Source: Tomitella fengzijianii (GTDB lineage Bacteria; Actinomycetota; Actinomycetes; Mycobacteriales; Mycobacteriaceae). From it: 64,000 bases of DNA. Where the stretch lies: contig NZ_CP041765.1 of assembly GCF_007559025.1 (NCBI RefSeq), positions 2,538,679 through 2,602,678 on the forward strand, written 5' to 3'. Below, piece after piece: positions 9,015 to 20,258 of this stretch (position 1 is its first letter; every line of letters starts with the position of its first letter). The translations under genes were made by a program, and so were the position numbers. Under the pieces are notes generated by a model that was given only the letters and a program-made list of their open reading frames with translations, did not search any database and had not been told where the DNA came from.

Positions 9015-9749
9015 TCAGCCCGCCACCGCTGCCAGCGCCTGCGGCAGAGTGAACCGGCCGGCGTAGAGCGCCTTGCCGACGATGGCGCCCTCCACGCCCT
9101 GCCCCGTCAGCCCGGCGATGGCACGCAGGTCGTCGAGAGTGGAAACGCCGCCCGACGCGATCACCGGCGCGCGCGTTTCGCCGCACACCTTCGTGAGAAG
9201 GTCCAGATTGGGGCCCTGCAGTGTGCCGTCCTTGCTCACGTCCGTGGCGACGTAGCGCGAGCAGCCCTCGCTGTCCAGCCGCGCCAGCACCTCCCACAGG
9301 TCACCGCCGTCGCTGACCCAGCCGCGACCGCGCAGCCGCCACTCGCCGTCGATCTGCTTGACGTCCAGGCCCACCGCGACGCGGTCGCCGTAGTCGGCGA
9401 TGGCCTTCGCACACCACGCGGGGTCTTCGATCGCCGCCGTTCCGAGGTTCACCCGCGCGCAGCCCGTGGCCATCGCGGCGTCGAGCGAATCCTGGTCGCG
9501 GATGCCGCCGGAGAGCTCCACCTTGACGTCGAGCTCGCCCACCACCTGCGCCAGCAGCGCGCGGTTGGAGCCGCGGCCGAACGCCGCGTCGAGGTCCACC
9601 AGGTGCACCCACTCCGCGCCGTCCGACTGCCACTGGAGGGCTGCGTCACGGGGCGCGCCGTAGGAGGTCTCGCTACCGGCCTCCCCTTGAACCAGGCGCA
9701 CGGCTTGACCATCGGCGACATCGACTGCAGGCAGCAGAACAAGACTCAC
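9015..9749 (-). CDS. priA: Bifunctional ProFAR/PRA isomerase (HisA/PriA)
   Basis: Isomerises ProFAR in histidine synthesis. In actinobacteria the same enzyme does the TrpF step of tryptophan synthesis. The 244-residue barrel has [28 protein letters not shown] at the N terminus (general base Asp), [26 protein letters not shown], and [18 protein letters not shown] with the second catalytic Asp near residue 175. [13 protein letters not shown] closes the list. No trpF is present in the trp cluster, which fits the dual role. The start is GTG. Confidence 0.95.
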   Translation of the reverse strand: MSLVLLPAVDVADGQAVRLVQGEAGSETSYGAPRDAALQWQSDGAEWVHLVDLDAAFGRGSNRALLAQVVGELDVKVELSGGIRDQDSLDAAMATGCARVNLGTAAIEDPAWCAKAIADYGDRVAVGLDVKQIDGEWRLRGRGWVSDGGDLWEVLARLDSEGCSRYVATDVSKDGTLQGPNLDLLTKVCGETRAPVIASGGVSTLDDLRAIAGLTGQGVEGAIVGKALYAGRFTLPQALAAVAG

Positions 9750-9759
9750 GCCGACGAGC

Positions 9760-10071
9760 CTAGCCAGTGGGCGGCGGCCGCTTCCGGCCGGGTTCGGCGT
9801 GCCCGCCCTCGGAACCCCCGCCGTCGGAAACCGAGCTCTCGGAACCTCCGCCGCCTGCGCCCGGCCGCAGGAAACGCCCGGTGAGGCGCCGGGAGATCTG
9901 TGAGAGCACGACCACTGCCAGCACCACCGCCACGGCGACGATCACCAGCCCCCACACCGGTGCAGGTTTCACCAGCACGATGAGCACCGTCGCCACCGCG
10001 AAGACCACCGCCACTGCGGCGACGCTCATCAGTGCGAGCCGCACGAAATACCCGACGAATTGCGGGTCCAT
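9760..10071 (-). CDS. Small membrane protein in the his operon
   Basis: A 103-residue protein starting [15 protein letters not shown] with two hydrophobic helices ([20 protein letters not shown] and [18 protein letters not shown]). A short basic stretch SRRLTGRF and a Gly/Ser-rich tail ending [10 protein letters not shown] follow. Function is not known to me. It sits between hisH and hisA on the same strand, 10 bp before hisA. The ATG at 10071 is chosen because it begins right before the first membrane segment. Confidence 0.7.
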   Translation of the reverse strand: MDPQFVGYFVRLALMSVAAVAVVFAVATVLIVLVKPAPVWGLVIVAVAVVLAVVVLSQISRRLTGRFLRPGAGGGGSESSVSDGGGSEGGHAEPGRKRPPPTG

Positions 10072-10194
10072 CGCTTGCCTGTGCTGCTGACGTCGACCGT
10101 CTGCCCCGTTCACGCCCCCGAGCCTGTCACACCGGGCCCGTGGATGCGCCCTGCTACGCCGCAAAAGGGGCCGACCCGTCAGAGGTCCCGGCCG

Positions 10195-10830
10195 TCAGAG
10201 CCCGTCGATCCAGTTGCGCAACAGGTGCGCGCCCGCGTCGCCGGACTTCTCGGGGTGGAACTGCGTTGCGGTCAGCGGCCCGTTCTCGACGGCCGCGACA
10301 AACGGTTCGCCATGCTCCGCCCACGTGACCAGCGGCGGAGAGAGCACGTCGGACTCCGGCATGTCCCAGGTACGTGCGGCGTAGGAGTGCACGAAGTAGA
10401 ACCGGGTGTCGTCGTCCAGCCCGCGGAACAGCCGCGACCCTTCGGGTGCCCGCACGGTGTTCCAACCCATGTGGGGCAGTACCGGGGCGTGCAGGCCGTC
10501 GACGGTGCCCGCCCACTCGCCGCAGCCCTCGGTCTCGATGCCGAATTCCACGCCGCGCTCGAACATGATCTGCATGCCCACGCAGATGCCCAGCACCGGC
10601 CGACCGCCGGCGAGGCGCTTGCCGACGATCCGCTCGCCGCGGATCGCGCGGAAGCCCGCCATGCACGAGGCGAAGGCGCCCACCCCGGGCACGACGAGCC
10701 CGTCCGCCGCCAGAGCGGCATCGGGATCGGCCGTGACCGTCACCCGTGCGCCGGCACGCACCAGGGCGCGCTCGGCCGAATGCAGGTTGCCCGAGCCGTA
10801 GTCGAGAAGGGTGACGGTCTTCGCGGTCAT
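10195..10830 (-). CDS. hisH: Imidazole glycerol phosphate synthase, glutamine amidotransferase subunit
   Basis: Hydrolyses glutamine and channels ammonia to HisF. The 211 residues start [23 protein letters not shown] and contain [11 protein letters not shown], the nucleophile [26 protein letters not shown] and the His/Glu pair in [15 protein letters not shown] at 10830 has AAAGG just upstream; the longer frame to 10917 overlaps the preceding small membrane gene and is not needed. It is separated from the next membrane gene by 123 bp. Confidence 0.96.
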   Translation of the reverse strand: MTAKTVTLLDYGSGNLHSAERALVRAGARVTVTADPDAALAADGLVVPGVGAFASCMAGFRAIRGERIVGKRLAGGRPVLGICVGMQIMFERGVEFGIETEGCGEWAGTVDGLHAPVLPHMGWNTVRAPEGSRLFRGLDDDTRFYFVHSYAARTWDMPESDVLSPPLVTWAEHGEPFVAAVENGPLTATQFHPEKSGDAGAHLLRNWIDGL

Positions 10831-10906
10831 CGCGGCCTTTCGTGCGCTTGCGCGTGCTGTCGTACGTTCACGGTTCGACGGTCTCCACCGCGGCGGCAGG
10901 CGGCCG

Positions 10907-11064
10907 TCAGACTTCACCGACGAGCTGGAGCACGCCGCCGACCGCCGCCAGGACGGCGAGCACCACGAGGATGCCCGCGCCGAACTTGCTCACCTTCAGC
11001 AGACTGAACGCGCCGCCCGCCAGGAACCCGGCCAGGATGAACAGGCCGTAGACGGCGAAATCCT

Positions 11065-11068
<4 letters not shown>
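10907..11068 (-). CDS. Small two-helix membrane protein between hisB and hisH
   Basis: A 53-residue hydrophobic protein, [21 protein letters not shown], then a Lys-containing turn LLKVSKFG, then [20 protein letters not shown]. The GTG start overlaps the hisB stop by 4 bases and has AAGGGAG four to five bases upstream, so translation is well supported. Its function is unknown. A second tiny membrane gene in the same operon (9760-10071) suggests an envelope-linked accessory role, but that is inference only. Confidence 0.72.
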
Positions 11069-12878
<1,810 letters not shown>

Positions 12879-14237
12879 TCAGTTGCGGGGCGTGAGCGGT
12901 TCGAAGCGCAGCCGCACCGCCTCGCCATGGGCGGGCAGGTCCTCGGCGTTCGCCAACGCGACCACATGGTGGCGGACGTCCTCCAGCGCCTGCTCGGAGT
13001 AGTCGACCACGTGGATCCCCCGCAGGAAGGTCTGCACGCTGAGGCCCGACGAGTGCCGCGCGCACCCCGCTGTGGGCAGCACGTGGTTGGAGCCGGCGCA
13101 GTAGTCGCCCAGGCTCACCGGCGCCCAGGGCCCCACGAAGATCGCGCCCGCCGACCGGACGCGCGTCGCCACCGCCCGCGCATCCTCGGTCTGGATCTCG
13201 AGGTGCTCGGCCGCGTAGGCGTCGACCACCGTGAGCCCCTGCGCGATGTCGTCGACCAGCACGATCCCGGACTGCCGACCGGACAGGGCGGTGGCGACCC
13301 GTTCAGCGTGCTTGGTGGTGGTCAGCTGCGCGTTCACGGCGTCGTCGACCGCGTCCGCGAGCGCCGAGGATGTGGTGACGAGGACGCTGGCCGCCATGAC
13401 ATCGTGCTCGGCCTGGCTGATCAGGTCCGCCGCGACATGCGCGGGGTCGGCGGTGCCGTCGGCGAGGACGGCGATCTCGGTGGGCCCGGCCTCGGCGTCG
13501 ATTCCCACCACGCCGCGGCACAGCCTCTTGGCCGCGGTGACGTAGATGTTGCCGGGGCCGGTGATCATGTCCACCGGGGCCAGGTCGTCGGAGCCGTCGA
13601 CGTCAGCAGTATCGGTGCCGCCGAAGGCCAGCAGCGCCACGGCCTGCGCGCCGCCGACGGCCCACACCTCGTCGACGCCCAGCATCGCGGCCGCAGCCAG
13701 GACCGTCGGGTGCGGGAGGCCGTCGAACCGCGCCTGCGGCGGGGAGCACACCACGAGCGATCCGACCCCGGCCTGCTGGGCGGGGACGACGTTCATCACG
13801 ACCGACGACGGGTACACGGCGTTGCCGCCGGGCACGTACAGGCCGACGCGCTCCACGGGAACCCAGCGTTCCGTCACCGTGCCGCCGGGCACCACCTCGG
13901 TGGTGACGTCGGTGCGGCGCTGCGCCGCGTGCACGGTGCGGGCCCGGGAGATGGACGTTTCGAGTGCTTCGCGGACCGCGGAGTCGAGTTCGGCGAGGGC
14001 CTTGTCCAATTGCGCGCGCGGGACCCGGACCGTCGGCGGCCGGACGCCGTCGAACTTCTCGCTCAAGTCCAGCGCCGCGGCGCTGCCGCGCTCGCGCACG
14101 TCGTCCACCACCGGCTGCACTTGATGCAGCACCGCGTCCACGTCCACTCCGCCGCGCGGCAGCTCGGAGCGCAGCCGTGCGCGTGAGGGTGTGGTGCCTC
14201 GCAGGTCGAGACGTGCGAGCTGTACGCGGGCGGGCAT
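12879..14237 (-). CDS. hisD: Histidinol dehydrogenase
   Basis: Zn-dependent NAD enzyme doing the last two oxidations of histidine synthesis, 452 residues. It shows [62 protein letters not shown] and the zinc/catalytic [15 protein letters not shown] and [17 protein letters not shown] lie toward the C terminus. It is the first gene of a ten-gene his cluster. About 200 bp upstream of it are free of genes and contain an exact 15-bp tandem repeat. Confidence 0.97.
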   Translation of the reverse strand: MPARVQLARLDLRGTTPSRARLRSELPRGGVDVDAVLHQVQPVVDDVRERGSAAALDLSEKFDGVRPPTVRVPRAQLDKALAELDSAVREALETSISRARTVHAAQRRTDVTTEVVPGGTVTERWVPVERVGLYVPGGNAVYPSSVVMNVVPAQQAGVGSLVVCSPPQARFDGLPHPTVLAAAAMLGVDEVWAVGGAQAVALLAFGGTDTADVDGSDDLAPVDMITGPGNIYVTAAKRLCRGVVGIDAEAGPTEIAVLADGTADPAHVAADLISQAEHDVMAASVLVTTSSALADAVDDAVNAQLTTTKHAERVATALSGRQSGIVLVDDIAQGLTVVDAYAAEHLEIQTEDARAVATRVRSAGAIFVGPWAPVSLGDYCAGSNHVLPTAGCARHSSGLSVQTFLRGIHVVDYSEQALEDVRHHVVALANAEDLPAHGEAVRLRFEPLTPRN

Positions 14238-14264
14238 TCTGGTCCTCTCGGGCGGTGGCGTCTA

Positions 14265-14294
14265 GTTCAGGTCTTGCGCGTTCAGGTCTTGCGC
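14265..14294. repeat. Exact 15-bp tandem repeat upstream of hisD
   Basis: GTTCAGGTCTTGCGC occurs twice with no spacer, 28 bp upstream of the hisD start and inside the only sizeable gap before the his operon. It could be part of the his regulatory region or a slippage product. No recognised regulator site matches it. Confidence 0.6.
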
Positions 14295-14432
14295 GCGGAG
14301 TGCATGCTTGCAGCCCCGGCCGGGCACGCCGACGTATCACTGCGGGCGTGACACCGGTGAACACCCAGGATAGACCGCATCACGCGGCGGGCTCCGGCGC
14401 CCTCGCCACTGTCGGGACCGGACGCGGCCGCG

Positions 14433-15317
14433 TCACATGTCGAGACCCAGGTCCAGTACCCGCACCGAATGTGTGAGCGCGCCGACGGCCAGATAGTCGA
14501 CGCCGGTCCGGGCATAGTCGGCGGCGGCCCCGAACGCCAGCCCGCCCGACGACTCGAGCCGGGTCCCGGGCGACACGACGTCGCGCCGCTGCACGGCGAT
14601 CTGCGTCTGCCACACCGGGAAGTTGTCCAGCAGCACCAGCTCGGCACGCTCGGCGAGCACGGCGTCGAGCTGCTCGAGCGTGTCCACCTCCACCTCGCAG
14701 GGCACCCCCGGCGCCGCCGCGCGCACCGCCCGAAGCGCTCCGACGATCGAGCCGGCTGCCGCCACGTGGTTGTCCTTGATCAGCGCCTGGTCGCCGAGCC
14801 CCATGCGGTGGTTGACCCCGCCACCGACGCGCACCGCGTACTTCTGCAGATCGCGCAGGCCGGGCAGGGTCTTGCGGCTGTCGCGGATGCGGCATTCGGT
14901 GCCGTCGACGGCGGCCACCCAGCGGGCCGTCTCCGAGGCGATGCCGGACAGATGGCACAGCAGGTTCAGCATCGTGCGCTCCGCGGTGAGCATCCCGCGC
15001 GCCGGGGCGTCGATGCGCAGCACCTCGGTGCCCGGCGCGACGGCGGTGCCGTCAGCGACGCGGGCGAGGACCCGGAAGCCGTCCGCACCCAGCACCTCGT
15101 CGAGCACGAGCAGGGCCACGCCGACGCCGGCGACCACGCCGTGCTCACGGCTCACGACGGCCGCCTCGCCGCGCGCGTCCGCGGGGATCGTCGCGTCGGT
15201 GGTGATGTCCGGCCCGTAGCGCAGGTCCTCATCGAGCGCGACGCGGATCAGGGTGCGCGTCGCCTCCACGTCGTAGCCGGAGGCCGTCGCACCCGCTTCC
15301 GCCTCGTGCATCGTCAT
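14433..15317 (-). CDS. nadC: Nicotinate-nucleotide pyrophosphorylase (quinolinate phosphoribosyltransferase)
   Basis: Quinolinate plus PRPP to nicotinate mononucleotide, the last step of de novo NAD precursor synthesis. The 294 residues include EDLRYGPDITTDATIP, LTAERTMLNLLCHLSGIAS, IRDSRKTLPGLRDLQKYAVRVGGG and NHRMGLGDQALIKDNHV. EVEVDTLEQLDAVL and ESSGGLAF follow. The ATG overlaps the nadB stop by 4 bases. It ends the nadABC operon. Confidence 0.96.
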   Translation of the reverse strand: MTMHEAEAGATASGYDVEATRTLIRVALDEDLRYGPDITTDATIPADARGEAAVVSREHGVVAGVGVALLVLDEVLGADGFRVLARVADGTAVAPGTEVLRIDAPARGMLTAERTMLNLLCHLSGIASETARWVAAVDGTECRIRDSRKTLPGLRDLQKYAVRVGGGVNHRMGLGDQALIKDNHVAAAGSIVGALRAVRAAAPGVPCEVEVDTLEQLDAVLAERAELVLLDNFPVWQTQIAVQRRDVVSPGTRLESSGGLAFGAAADYARTGVDYLAVGALTHSVRVLDLGLDM

Positions 15318-17002
15318 CTGTCCGCTCCTGCCGTCTCGAGGTGGGAATCCCGCGCCGGACCTTCGGTAAGAGGTCCGGACTTCACCAGCCGCGGCATTCC
15401 GCCCTCCCCCTGCTCGAACACGATGCTGCGCAGCCATTCCGGGCGTGCCGTGGGATGATCCTCCCGGGTGTGGCAGCCGCGCGTCTCCGTGCGCCGCGCC
15501 GCCGACGCCAGCACCGCCGACGCGGCGATCGTCAGCGCTGCGTCCTCGGCGTCGGACCGGGTGCGCACGAGCACCGGCTCCGCCGCGCTGCGGATTCCGG
15601 CGGCGCCCGCCGCCAACCCGTCGGCGGCACGGGTCACCGAACCGTGCGCCGTCATCATCTCCTGCACCCGTTCCCGCGGCGCGGCCGGCGCCAGCCGGAA
15701 CGCCGCGTCGAGCACCTCGGGGCTCATAGTCGCCCGCTCCACCGCGGCGAGACCGGCGCGTTCGCCCACCACGAGCCCCTCCAGAAGGCTGTTGGAGGCC
15801 AGGCGGTTGGCGCCGTGCAGGCCGGTGCGCGCCACCTCGCCCGCGGCGAAGAGCCCGGGGACCCCGGTGCGCCCGTGCACGTCGGTCACCACGCCTCCGC
15901 AGGAGAAGTGCGCGGCGGGGGCGACGGGGATCGGCTCCACCGCCGGGTCGATGCCGATAGGCAGGCAGGACGCCGTGATCGTCGGGAACCGCGCGGAGAA
16001 GCCCTCGACGGCGCGGGCGTCCAGGTACACGTGCGTGTCCCCCGTTTCCCGCATCCGGGCGGCGATCGCGCGGGCGACGACGTCGCGCGGCGCCAGGTCG
16101 CCCATGGGGTGCGCGCCGTCGGTCACCGACCTGCCGCGCGAGTCGACCAGCACCCCGCCCTCGCCGCGGACCGCCTCGCTGACGAGCGGGCTCCGCCCCT
16201 GCGCGCCGGGCACGTGGAGCGCCGTCGGATGGAACTGGATGAACTCGAGGTCCGCCGCCTGCGCGCCCGCGTCGAGCGCCAGCGCGATCCCATCGCCGGT
16301 GGCCGCGGCCGGATTGGTGCTGACCGAGTAGAGGCGCCCCAGGCCGCCGGTGGCAAGCAGCACGGAGTGCGCATGCACCACGCCGTGCCCGTCCGCCGTC
16401 TCGGCGAGCACGCCCGTCACGCCGCGATGGTCGGTGCACACGCGCAGCACCGTCGCTCCGGTCACGCGTGCGATGCCGGAGTCCCCCACGCCGCAGGCGG
16501 CGTCGAGCGCCCGCTGCACCTCTGCCCCCGTGGCGTCGCCATGCGCGTGCAGGATCCGGCGCACCCGGTGGCCGCCCTCGCGCGTGACCGCGTAATCGCC
16601 GTCCGAGCAGCGGTCGAACTCGGCGCCGGACTCGACGAGCCTGGCGAGCGCCCGCGGGCCGTCGGCGACGATCGACTCGACCGCCGACCGATCGCACAGC
16701 CCGGCACCCGCATCGCACGTGTCGTCGGCGTGCGCGGCCGGAGAGTCGTTCCGCGTCCTCGCCACCGCCACGCCGCCCTGCGCGAACGCGGTGGACGTGT
16801 CGACAGCTGCCGCACCGCCGTCGACCGGCCCGTCCACGAGAGACGTGCCCTTCTGCAGCACCAGGACCGCGAGCCCGCGCCGGGCGGCCGCCCGGGCCGC
16901 GCTGAGCCCGGCCACCCCGCCACCCACGACGACGAGGTCGGCGTGCGCCTCCCACCGGACCGCGGCCACGGCCGGCCCCACGCCCCGGCCGGCGCCGGCC
17001 AT
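15314..17002 (-). CDS. nadB: L-aspartate oxidase
   Basis: FAD enzyme that makes iminoaspartate for NadA, 562 residues. It has the dinucleotide motif [21 protein letters not shown] near residue 23, AFAQGGVAVA, ALLATGG-like SVLLATGGLGRLY, LEFIQFHPTALHVPG, LVSEAVRGEGGVLVD and GLFAAGEVARTGLHGANRLASNSLLEG. The C-terminal helical domain is present. Start and nadA stop overlap in TGATG. Downstream, nadC overlaps by 4 bases. Confidence 0.95.
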   Translation of the reverse strand: MAGAGRGVGPAVAAVRWEAHADLVVVGGGVAGLSAARAAARRGLAVLVLQKGTSLVDGPVDGGAAAVDTSTAFAQGGVAVARTRNDSPAAHADDTCDAGAGLCDRSAVESIVADGPRALARLVESGAEFDRCSDGDYAVTREGGHRVRRILHAHGDATGAEVQRALDAACGVGDSGIARVTGATVLRVCTDHRGVTGVLAETADGHGVVHAHSVLLATGGLGRLYSVSTNPAAATGDGIALALDAGAQAADLEFIQFHPTALHVPGAQGRSPLVSEAVRGEGGVLVDSRGRSVTDGAHPMGDLAPRDVVARAIAARMRETGDTHVYLDARAVEGFSARFPTITASCLPIGIDPAVEPIPVAPAAHFSCGGVVTDVHGRTGVPGLFAAGEVARTGLHGANRLASNSLLEGLVVGERAGLAAVERATMSPEVLDAAFRLAPAAPRERVQEMMTAHGSVTRAADGLAAGAAGIRSAAEPVLVRTRSDAEDAALTIAASAVLASAARRTETRGCHTREDHPTARPEWLRSIVFEQGEGGMPRLVKSGPLTEGPARDSHLETAGADR

Positions 17003-18054
17003 CACTCCCCGCTGCCGGGGTCGCCGTGCCCGATCATGCGCTCCACCGACAGCCGGGCGGCGTGCGCCGTCTGCTCGTCCACGTGCACCTCGTCGGCCCC
17101 CACCGCGAGGCTGCGCAGCAATGCCGCCGGCGTGATCATCTTCATGTAGGGGCAGGCGGCGCGGTCGTTCACCGGTTGGAAGTCCACCTCCGGCGCGGCC
17201 TTGCGCAGCTGGTAGAGCATGCCCACCTCCGTCGCGACCAGCACCTTCTCCGCCTTCGTCTGCGACGCCTGGTCCAGCATGCCGCCCGTCGAGAGGATCT
17301 TGACGCGGTCCTCGGGCACCGTGCCCTCGCCGGCCAGGTAGAGCGCCGACGTGGCGCAGCCGCACTCGGGGTGCACGAAAAGCTCGGCGTCGGGGCTGGC
17401 CTCCACCTGCGCGGTGAGCTCCTCGCCGTTGATGCCGGCGTGCACGTGGCACTCGCCCGCCCAGATGTGGATGTTGTCGCGCCCGGTCACCCGCTTGACG
17501 TGGGCACCCAGGAACTGGTCCGGCAGGAAGAGCACCTCGCGGTCCGGGTCGATGGACTCGACCACGTCCACCGCGTTGGACGACGTGCAGCAGATGTCGG
17601 TCAGCGCCTTCACCTCGGCCGTGGTGTTGACGTAGGAGACGACGACGGCGTCCGGGTGCTCGGACTTCCACTCGCGCAGGTCGGCGGCGGTGATGGAATC
17701 GGCGAGCGAGCAGCCGGCGCGCTCGTCGGGGATCAGGACCGTCTTCTCCGGGCTGAGGATCTTGGCCGACTCGGCCATGAAGTGCACGCCGCAGAAGACG
17801 ATGGTCTGCTCGGGGGCGGCGGCCGCGGCGCGGGCCAGGGCCAGGGAGTCGCCCACGTGGTCGGCGATGTCCTGGATGGCCGGCAGCTGGTAGTTGTGCG
17901 CCAGGATCGTGGCGTTGCGCAGCGTGGCCAGGCGGCGGACCTCAGCGGCCCACTCCGGCCCCGCCTCCACGCCCGTGTAGCCGCCTGGGCCGTCGACGAT
18001 TCCTGCGGCCAACTCCGATTCGAGCCGTACAGGCTGGGTCAGCGTGGTCGTCAT
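17002..18054 (-). CDS. nadA: Quinolinate synthase
   Basis: [4Fe-4S] enzyme condensing iminoaspartate with DHAP to quinolinate, 350 residues. Three cysteine sites expected as cluster ligands are visible: [29 protein letters not shown] and [32 protein letters not shown] marks the substrate domain. The ATG at 18054 has GAGGAG seven bases upstream and is preferred over the upstream in-frame start. It is divergent from the NrtR-type regulator and probably repressed through the palindrome at 18175-18197. Confidence 0.96.
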   Translation of the reverse strand: MTTTLTQPVRLESELAAGIVDGPGGYTGVEAGPEWAAEVRRLATLRNATILAHNYQLPAIQDIADHVGDSLALARAAAAAPEQTIVFCGVHFMAESAKILSPEKTVLIPDERAGCSLADSITAADLREWKSEHPDAVVVSYVNTTAEVKALTDICCTSSNAVDVVESIDPDREVLFLPDQFLGAHVKRVTGRDNIHIWAGECHVHAGINGEELTAQVEASPDAELFVHPECGCATSALYLAGEGTVPEDRVKILSTGGMLDQASQTKAEKVLVATEVGMLYQLRKAAPEVDFQPVNDRAACPYMKMITPAALLRSLAVGADEVHVDEQTAHAARLSVERMIGHGDPGSGE

Positions 18055-18174
18055 GGCTTCACTCCTCACCGAAAGATGCCGCGGGGCATCACACGTGCCG
18101 CCCGCCCGGTCGGTGAACCGCCGCGGGCCCGGTCTGGAACCGCCCGCGCACGATGGCGCATTTGAGGCGATCCG

Positions 18175-18197
18175 GTTTTCGACTTACAATCGAAAAC
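18175..18197. promoter_or_regulatory. Palindromic operator between nadA and nrtR
   Basis: GTTTTCGA, seven bases, TCGAAAAC: two perfectly complementary 8-base arms ending directly at the nrtR ATG. It is AT-rich in a GC-rich background and is the only strong palindrome in this divergent gap. It is the likely binding site for NrtR, controlling both nadABC and its own gene. Because the right arm touches the start codon there is no room for a normal ribosome-binding site, hinting at a leaderless nrtR message. Confidence 0.7.
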
Positions 18198-18878
18198 ATG
18201 CCATATGATAGCACCACGCACCACGAGGTACTGGTTGCGGTCTTCCAGAAACGCGGTGACGAGCTCTGCGTGCTCCTGTGGCAACGCGCGCTCGAACCCG
18301 AGGCCGGCACCTGGTCGCTCCCCGGCGGGGCGCTCGGCGCCGACGAGGACCTGCCGACCTCCGCGACGCGTCAACTCGCGGAGAAGGTCGACGTGCAGGA
18401 ACTCGCCCATCTCGAGCAGCTCTCGGTGTTCAGCGATCCGCACCGCGTACCCGGGCCGCGCACCATCGCGTCGACGTTCCTCGGGTTGATCCCCTCCCCC
18501 TCCGACCCGCGGCTGCCGCCCGACACCCGCTGGCACCCGGTGTCGGACCTGCCGCAGACGAGCTTCGACCACGGCGTCGTCGTCCGGTACGCGCGCCGCC
18601 GGCTGGCCGCCAAGCTGTCCTACACCAACATCGCGTTCGCCCTGGCCGCCGACGAGTTCACGATGTCGGCGCTACGCGACCTGTACACGTGCGCAATCGG
18701 CCACGCGGTGGACACCACCAATCTGCAGCGCATCCTGCGACGCCGGGGCGTGATCACCACGACAGGGAAGACGGCGCCGCCGGGGCGCGCCGGGGGCCGG
18801 CCCGCGGCGCTGTTCCGATTCACCGAGTCGCGATTGCGCGTGACCGACGAGTTCGCGGTGCTGCGTCCGCCGGTGTGA
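18198..18878 (+). CDS. nrtR: NrtR-type Nudix-domain transcriptional regulator of NAD synthesis
   Basis: A 226-residue fusion of a degenerate Nudix domain (HHEVLVAVFQKRGDELCVLLWQRA ... WSLPGGALGADEDLPTSATRQLAEKV) and a C-terminal winged helix (YTNIAFALAADEFTMSALRDLY ... TTNLQRILRRRGVI). The Nudix box lacks the full REUxEE catalytic set (ATRQLAEKV), as expected for NrtR repressors that sense ADP-ribose rather than hydrolyse it. It diverges from nadABC, its likely target. The ATG at 18198 is chosen over 18153 because it matches the domain start and sits at the operator edge. Confidence 0.85.
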   Translation: MPYDSTTHHEVLVAVFQKRGDELCVLLWQRALEPEAGTWSLPGGALGADEDLPTSATRQLAEKVDVQELAHLEQLSVFSDPHRVPGPRTIASTFLGLIPSPSDPRLPPDTRWHPVSDLPQTSFDHGVVVRYARRRLAAKLSYTNIAFALAADEFTMSALRDLYTCAIGHAVDTTNLQRILRRRGVITTTGKTAPPGRAGGRPAALFRFTESRLRVTDEFAVLRPPV

Positions 18879-18946
18879 GGCGCGCACCTGCCGGCGCGCA
18901 CGAGGCCCGGCCGCGCTCGAACGCGACGGACGGCGGGCCCCCGCCG

Positions 18947-19543
18947 CTACATGTCAAGCGAACGTTGATAGCGGTACCAATGACCGCCGAGCCGCTCGTA
19001 ATCGCCGGCAGGAAGGCCCGGCGGTCCGTCTGCCGAGTACACCCACCCCTGCTCGAGCGTGAACATCGTGTTGCGCGCGTCGACGAAGTACGCGTCCCCC
19101 GACCGGACATACACTCCGCCCACCTCGAACCGTCCGATCCTGAGACCGCCACGACCCGGCGGCTCTCCGGAATTGAGCACCCGCATCGCCGCAGCGTCGA
19201 ACTCGGGGCGGGCGTCGGCGAATTCCGGGGGAACGACGACGAGCGCGACGGCCGTGCCGAGTACGGCAACGACCGGCCACGTGCACTGCCACCACGACCA
19301 GGACCGCCGATACCCGATCGTGTACACCGCCGAAATCGCCCAGCACAGCGCCGCCACGGCCAGCAGCGCCCAGCCCGCCGCCGCAGTGAGCATCCAGGCG
19401 GAATCCCGCGGCCACCACTGCCCCATCGCCAGGAACAGCAGAATCAACGCGACGGCCGTGCCTGCCATGATGGCCGCCCACCGAACGTGGTGCCCGCGAT
19501 CCTGTGCGGCGCGCGGGCCGCGAGTTCTTCTCACAGACGCCAT
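18947..19543 (-). CDS. Unknown membrane protein with extracytoplasmic C-terminal domain
   Basis: About 198 residues with three hydrophobic segments: WAAIMAGTAVALILLFLAMG, WMLTAAAGWALLAVAALCWAISAVYTIGY and WPVVAVLGTAVALVVV. A soluble domain follows with FEVGGVYVRSGDAYFVDARNTMFTLEQGWVYSADGPP and LPAGDYERLGGHWYRYQRS. The Tyr/Trp-rich tail looks like a small beta domain outside the membrane. I do not recognise the family. It diverges from the equally unrecognised gene at 19611, sharing under 70 bp of upstream sequence. Confidence 0.65.
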   Translation of the reverse strand: MASVRRTRGPRAAQDRGHHVRWAAIMAGTAVALILLFLAMGQWWPRDSAWMLTAAAGWALLAVAALCWAISAVYTIGYRRSWSWWQCTWPVVAVLGTAVALVVVPPEFADARPEFDAAAMRVLNSGEPPGRGGLRIGRFEVGGVYVRSGDAYFVDARNTMFTLEQGWVYSADGPPGLPAGDYERLGGHWYRYQRSLDM

Positions 19544-19610
19544 CCTCGCCGACCCGTACGACATTTCCTACGGCGATGACGAATCGTCCGCGTGCCGTAC
19601 CGTCTCCACC

Positions 19611-20213
19611 GTGGCCTACGACGCGCTGGCGGAAAGCGTGGCGCTCATCGAATCGAGATCGCTCACGCCCGTATTCCGGCTGAGCCGGCGCCGCCGATTC
19701 GCCGCGATGGCCGTCGATGTGGACGGCGACGTCGCCGCCACCATGTTCCTGCGCCGCGGCGCAGGCCGGGTGCACGAAGAGATCCACATCCTGACTTTGC
19801 GCGGGTCCACCTGGCGTCTTCTCGGTGGCGGCGGGGCGGCTGTGAGTCTCGACGACGGCGATGCTCTTCTTGCGGAGCGGCCGTCCGCGCTACCTCAGGC
19901 GCAGCTGAGCGCTTCCGACACCCTGCGCGGCATCAGCCGGAAGGTGATGACGCCCGGGGCTTCCGGGGGCGTGCTGGACGACGACGGCCGTTCCGGGCGC
20001 CTGCCGTGGCAAGGACGATGGATCGGCTACACCACCGTGCAGGTGCGCCGGCGCGTGGAGCGGGTGCAGGTCGACGACCGCACCATCCCCGTCCCCTGGC
20101 ACGGCCAGGTGCTCATCGTCCGGCGGGGACACCGATCCGCGCGCATCGTCGCGTACGACGCCGAAGCGAGAGCCCTAGGAAAGGCTCGACTGCCCTCCGT
20201 GCGCCGGTACTAG
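19611..20213 (+). CDS. Unknown soluble protein, divergent partner of the membrane protein at 18947-19543
   Basis: About 200 residues from a GTG start: VAYDALAESVALIESRSLTPVFRLSRRRRFAAMAVDVDGDVAATMFLRRG, then EEIHILTLRGSTWRLLGGGG, and a C-terminal half with GRWIGYTTVQVRRRVERVQVDDRTIPVPWHGQVLIVRRGHRSARIVAYDAEARAL. The pattern suggests a beta-rich fold with no membrane segment. No ribosome-binding site is clear, so the start is uncertain. I cannot assign a family or function. Confidence 0.55.
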   Translation: MAYDALAESVALIESRSLTPVFRLSRRRRFAAMAVDVDGDVAATMFLRRGAGRVHEEIHILTLRGSTWRLLGGGGAAVSLDDGDALLAERPSALPQAQLSASDTLRGISRKVMTPGASGGVLDDDGRSGRLPWQGRWIGYTTVQVRRRVERVQVDDRTIPVPWHGQVLIVRRGHRSARIVAYDAEARALGKARLPSVRRY

Positions 20214-20258
20214 CCGCGCCCGGAGGGGTATCGGTGTACTCGTCGCAAACCCCGCTGG

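Noticed and set aside
19059-19610. A longer N terminus for the unknown gene ending at 20213
   Set aside because: This part is antisense to the membrane protein at 18947-19543, which has convincing spans; the frame is merely open.
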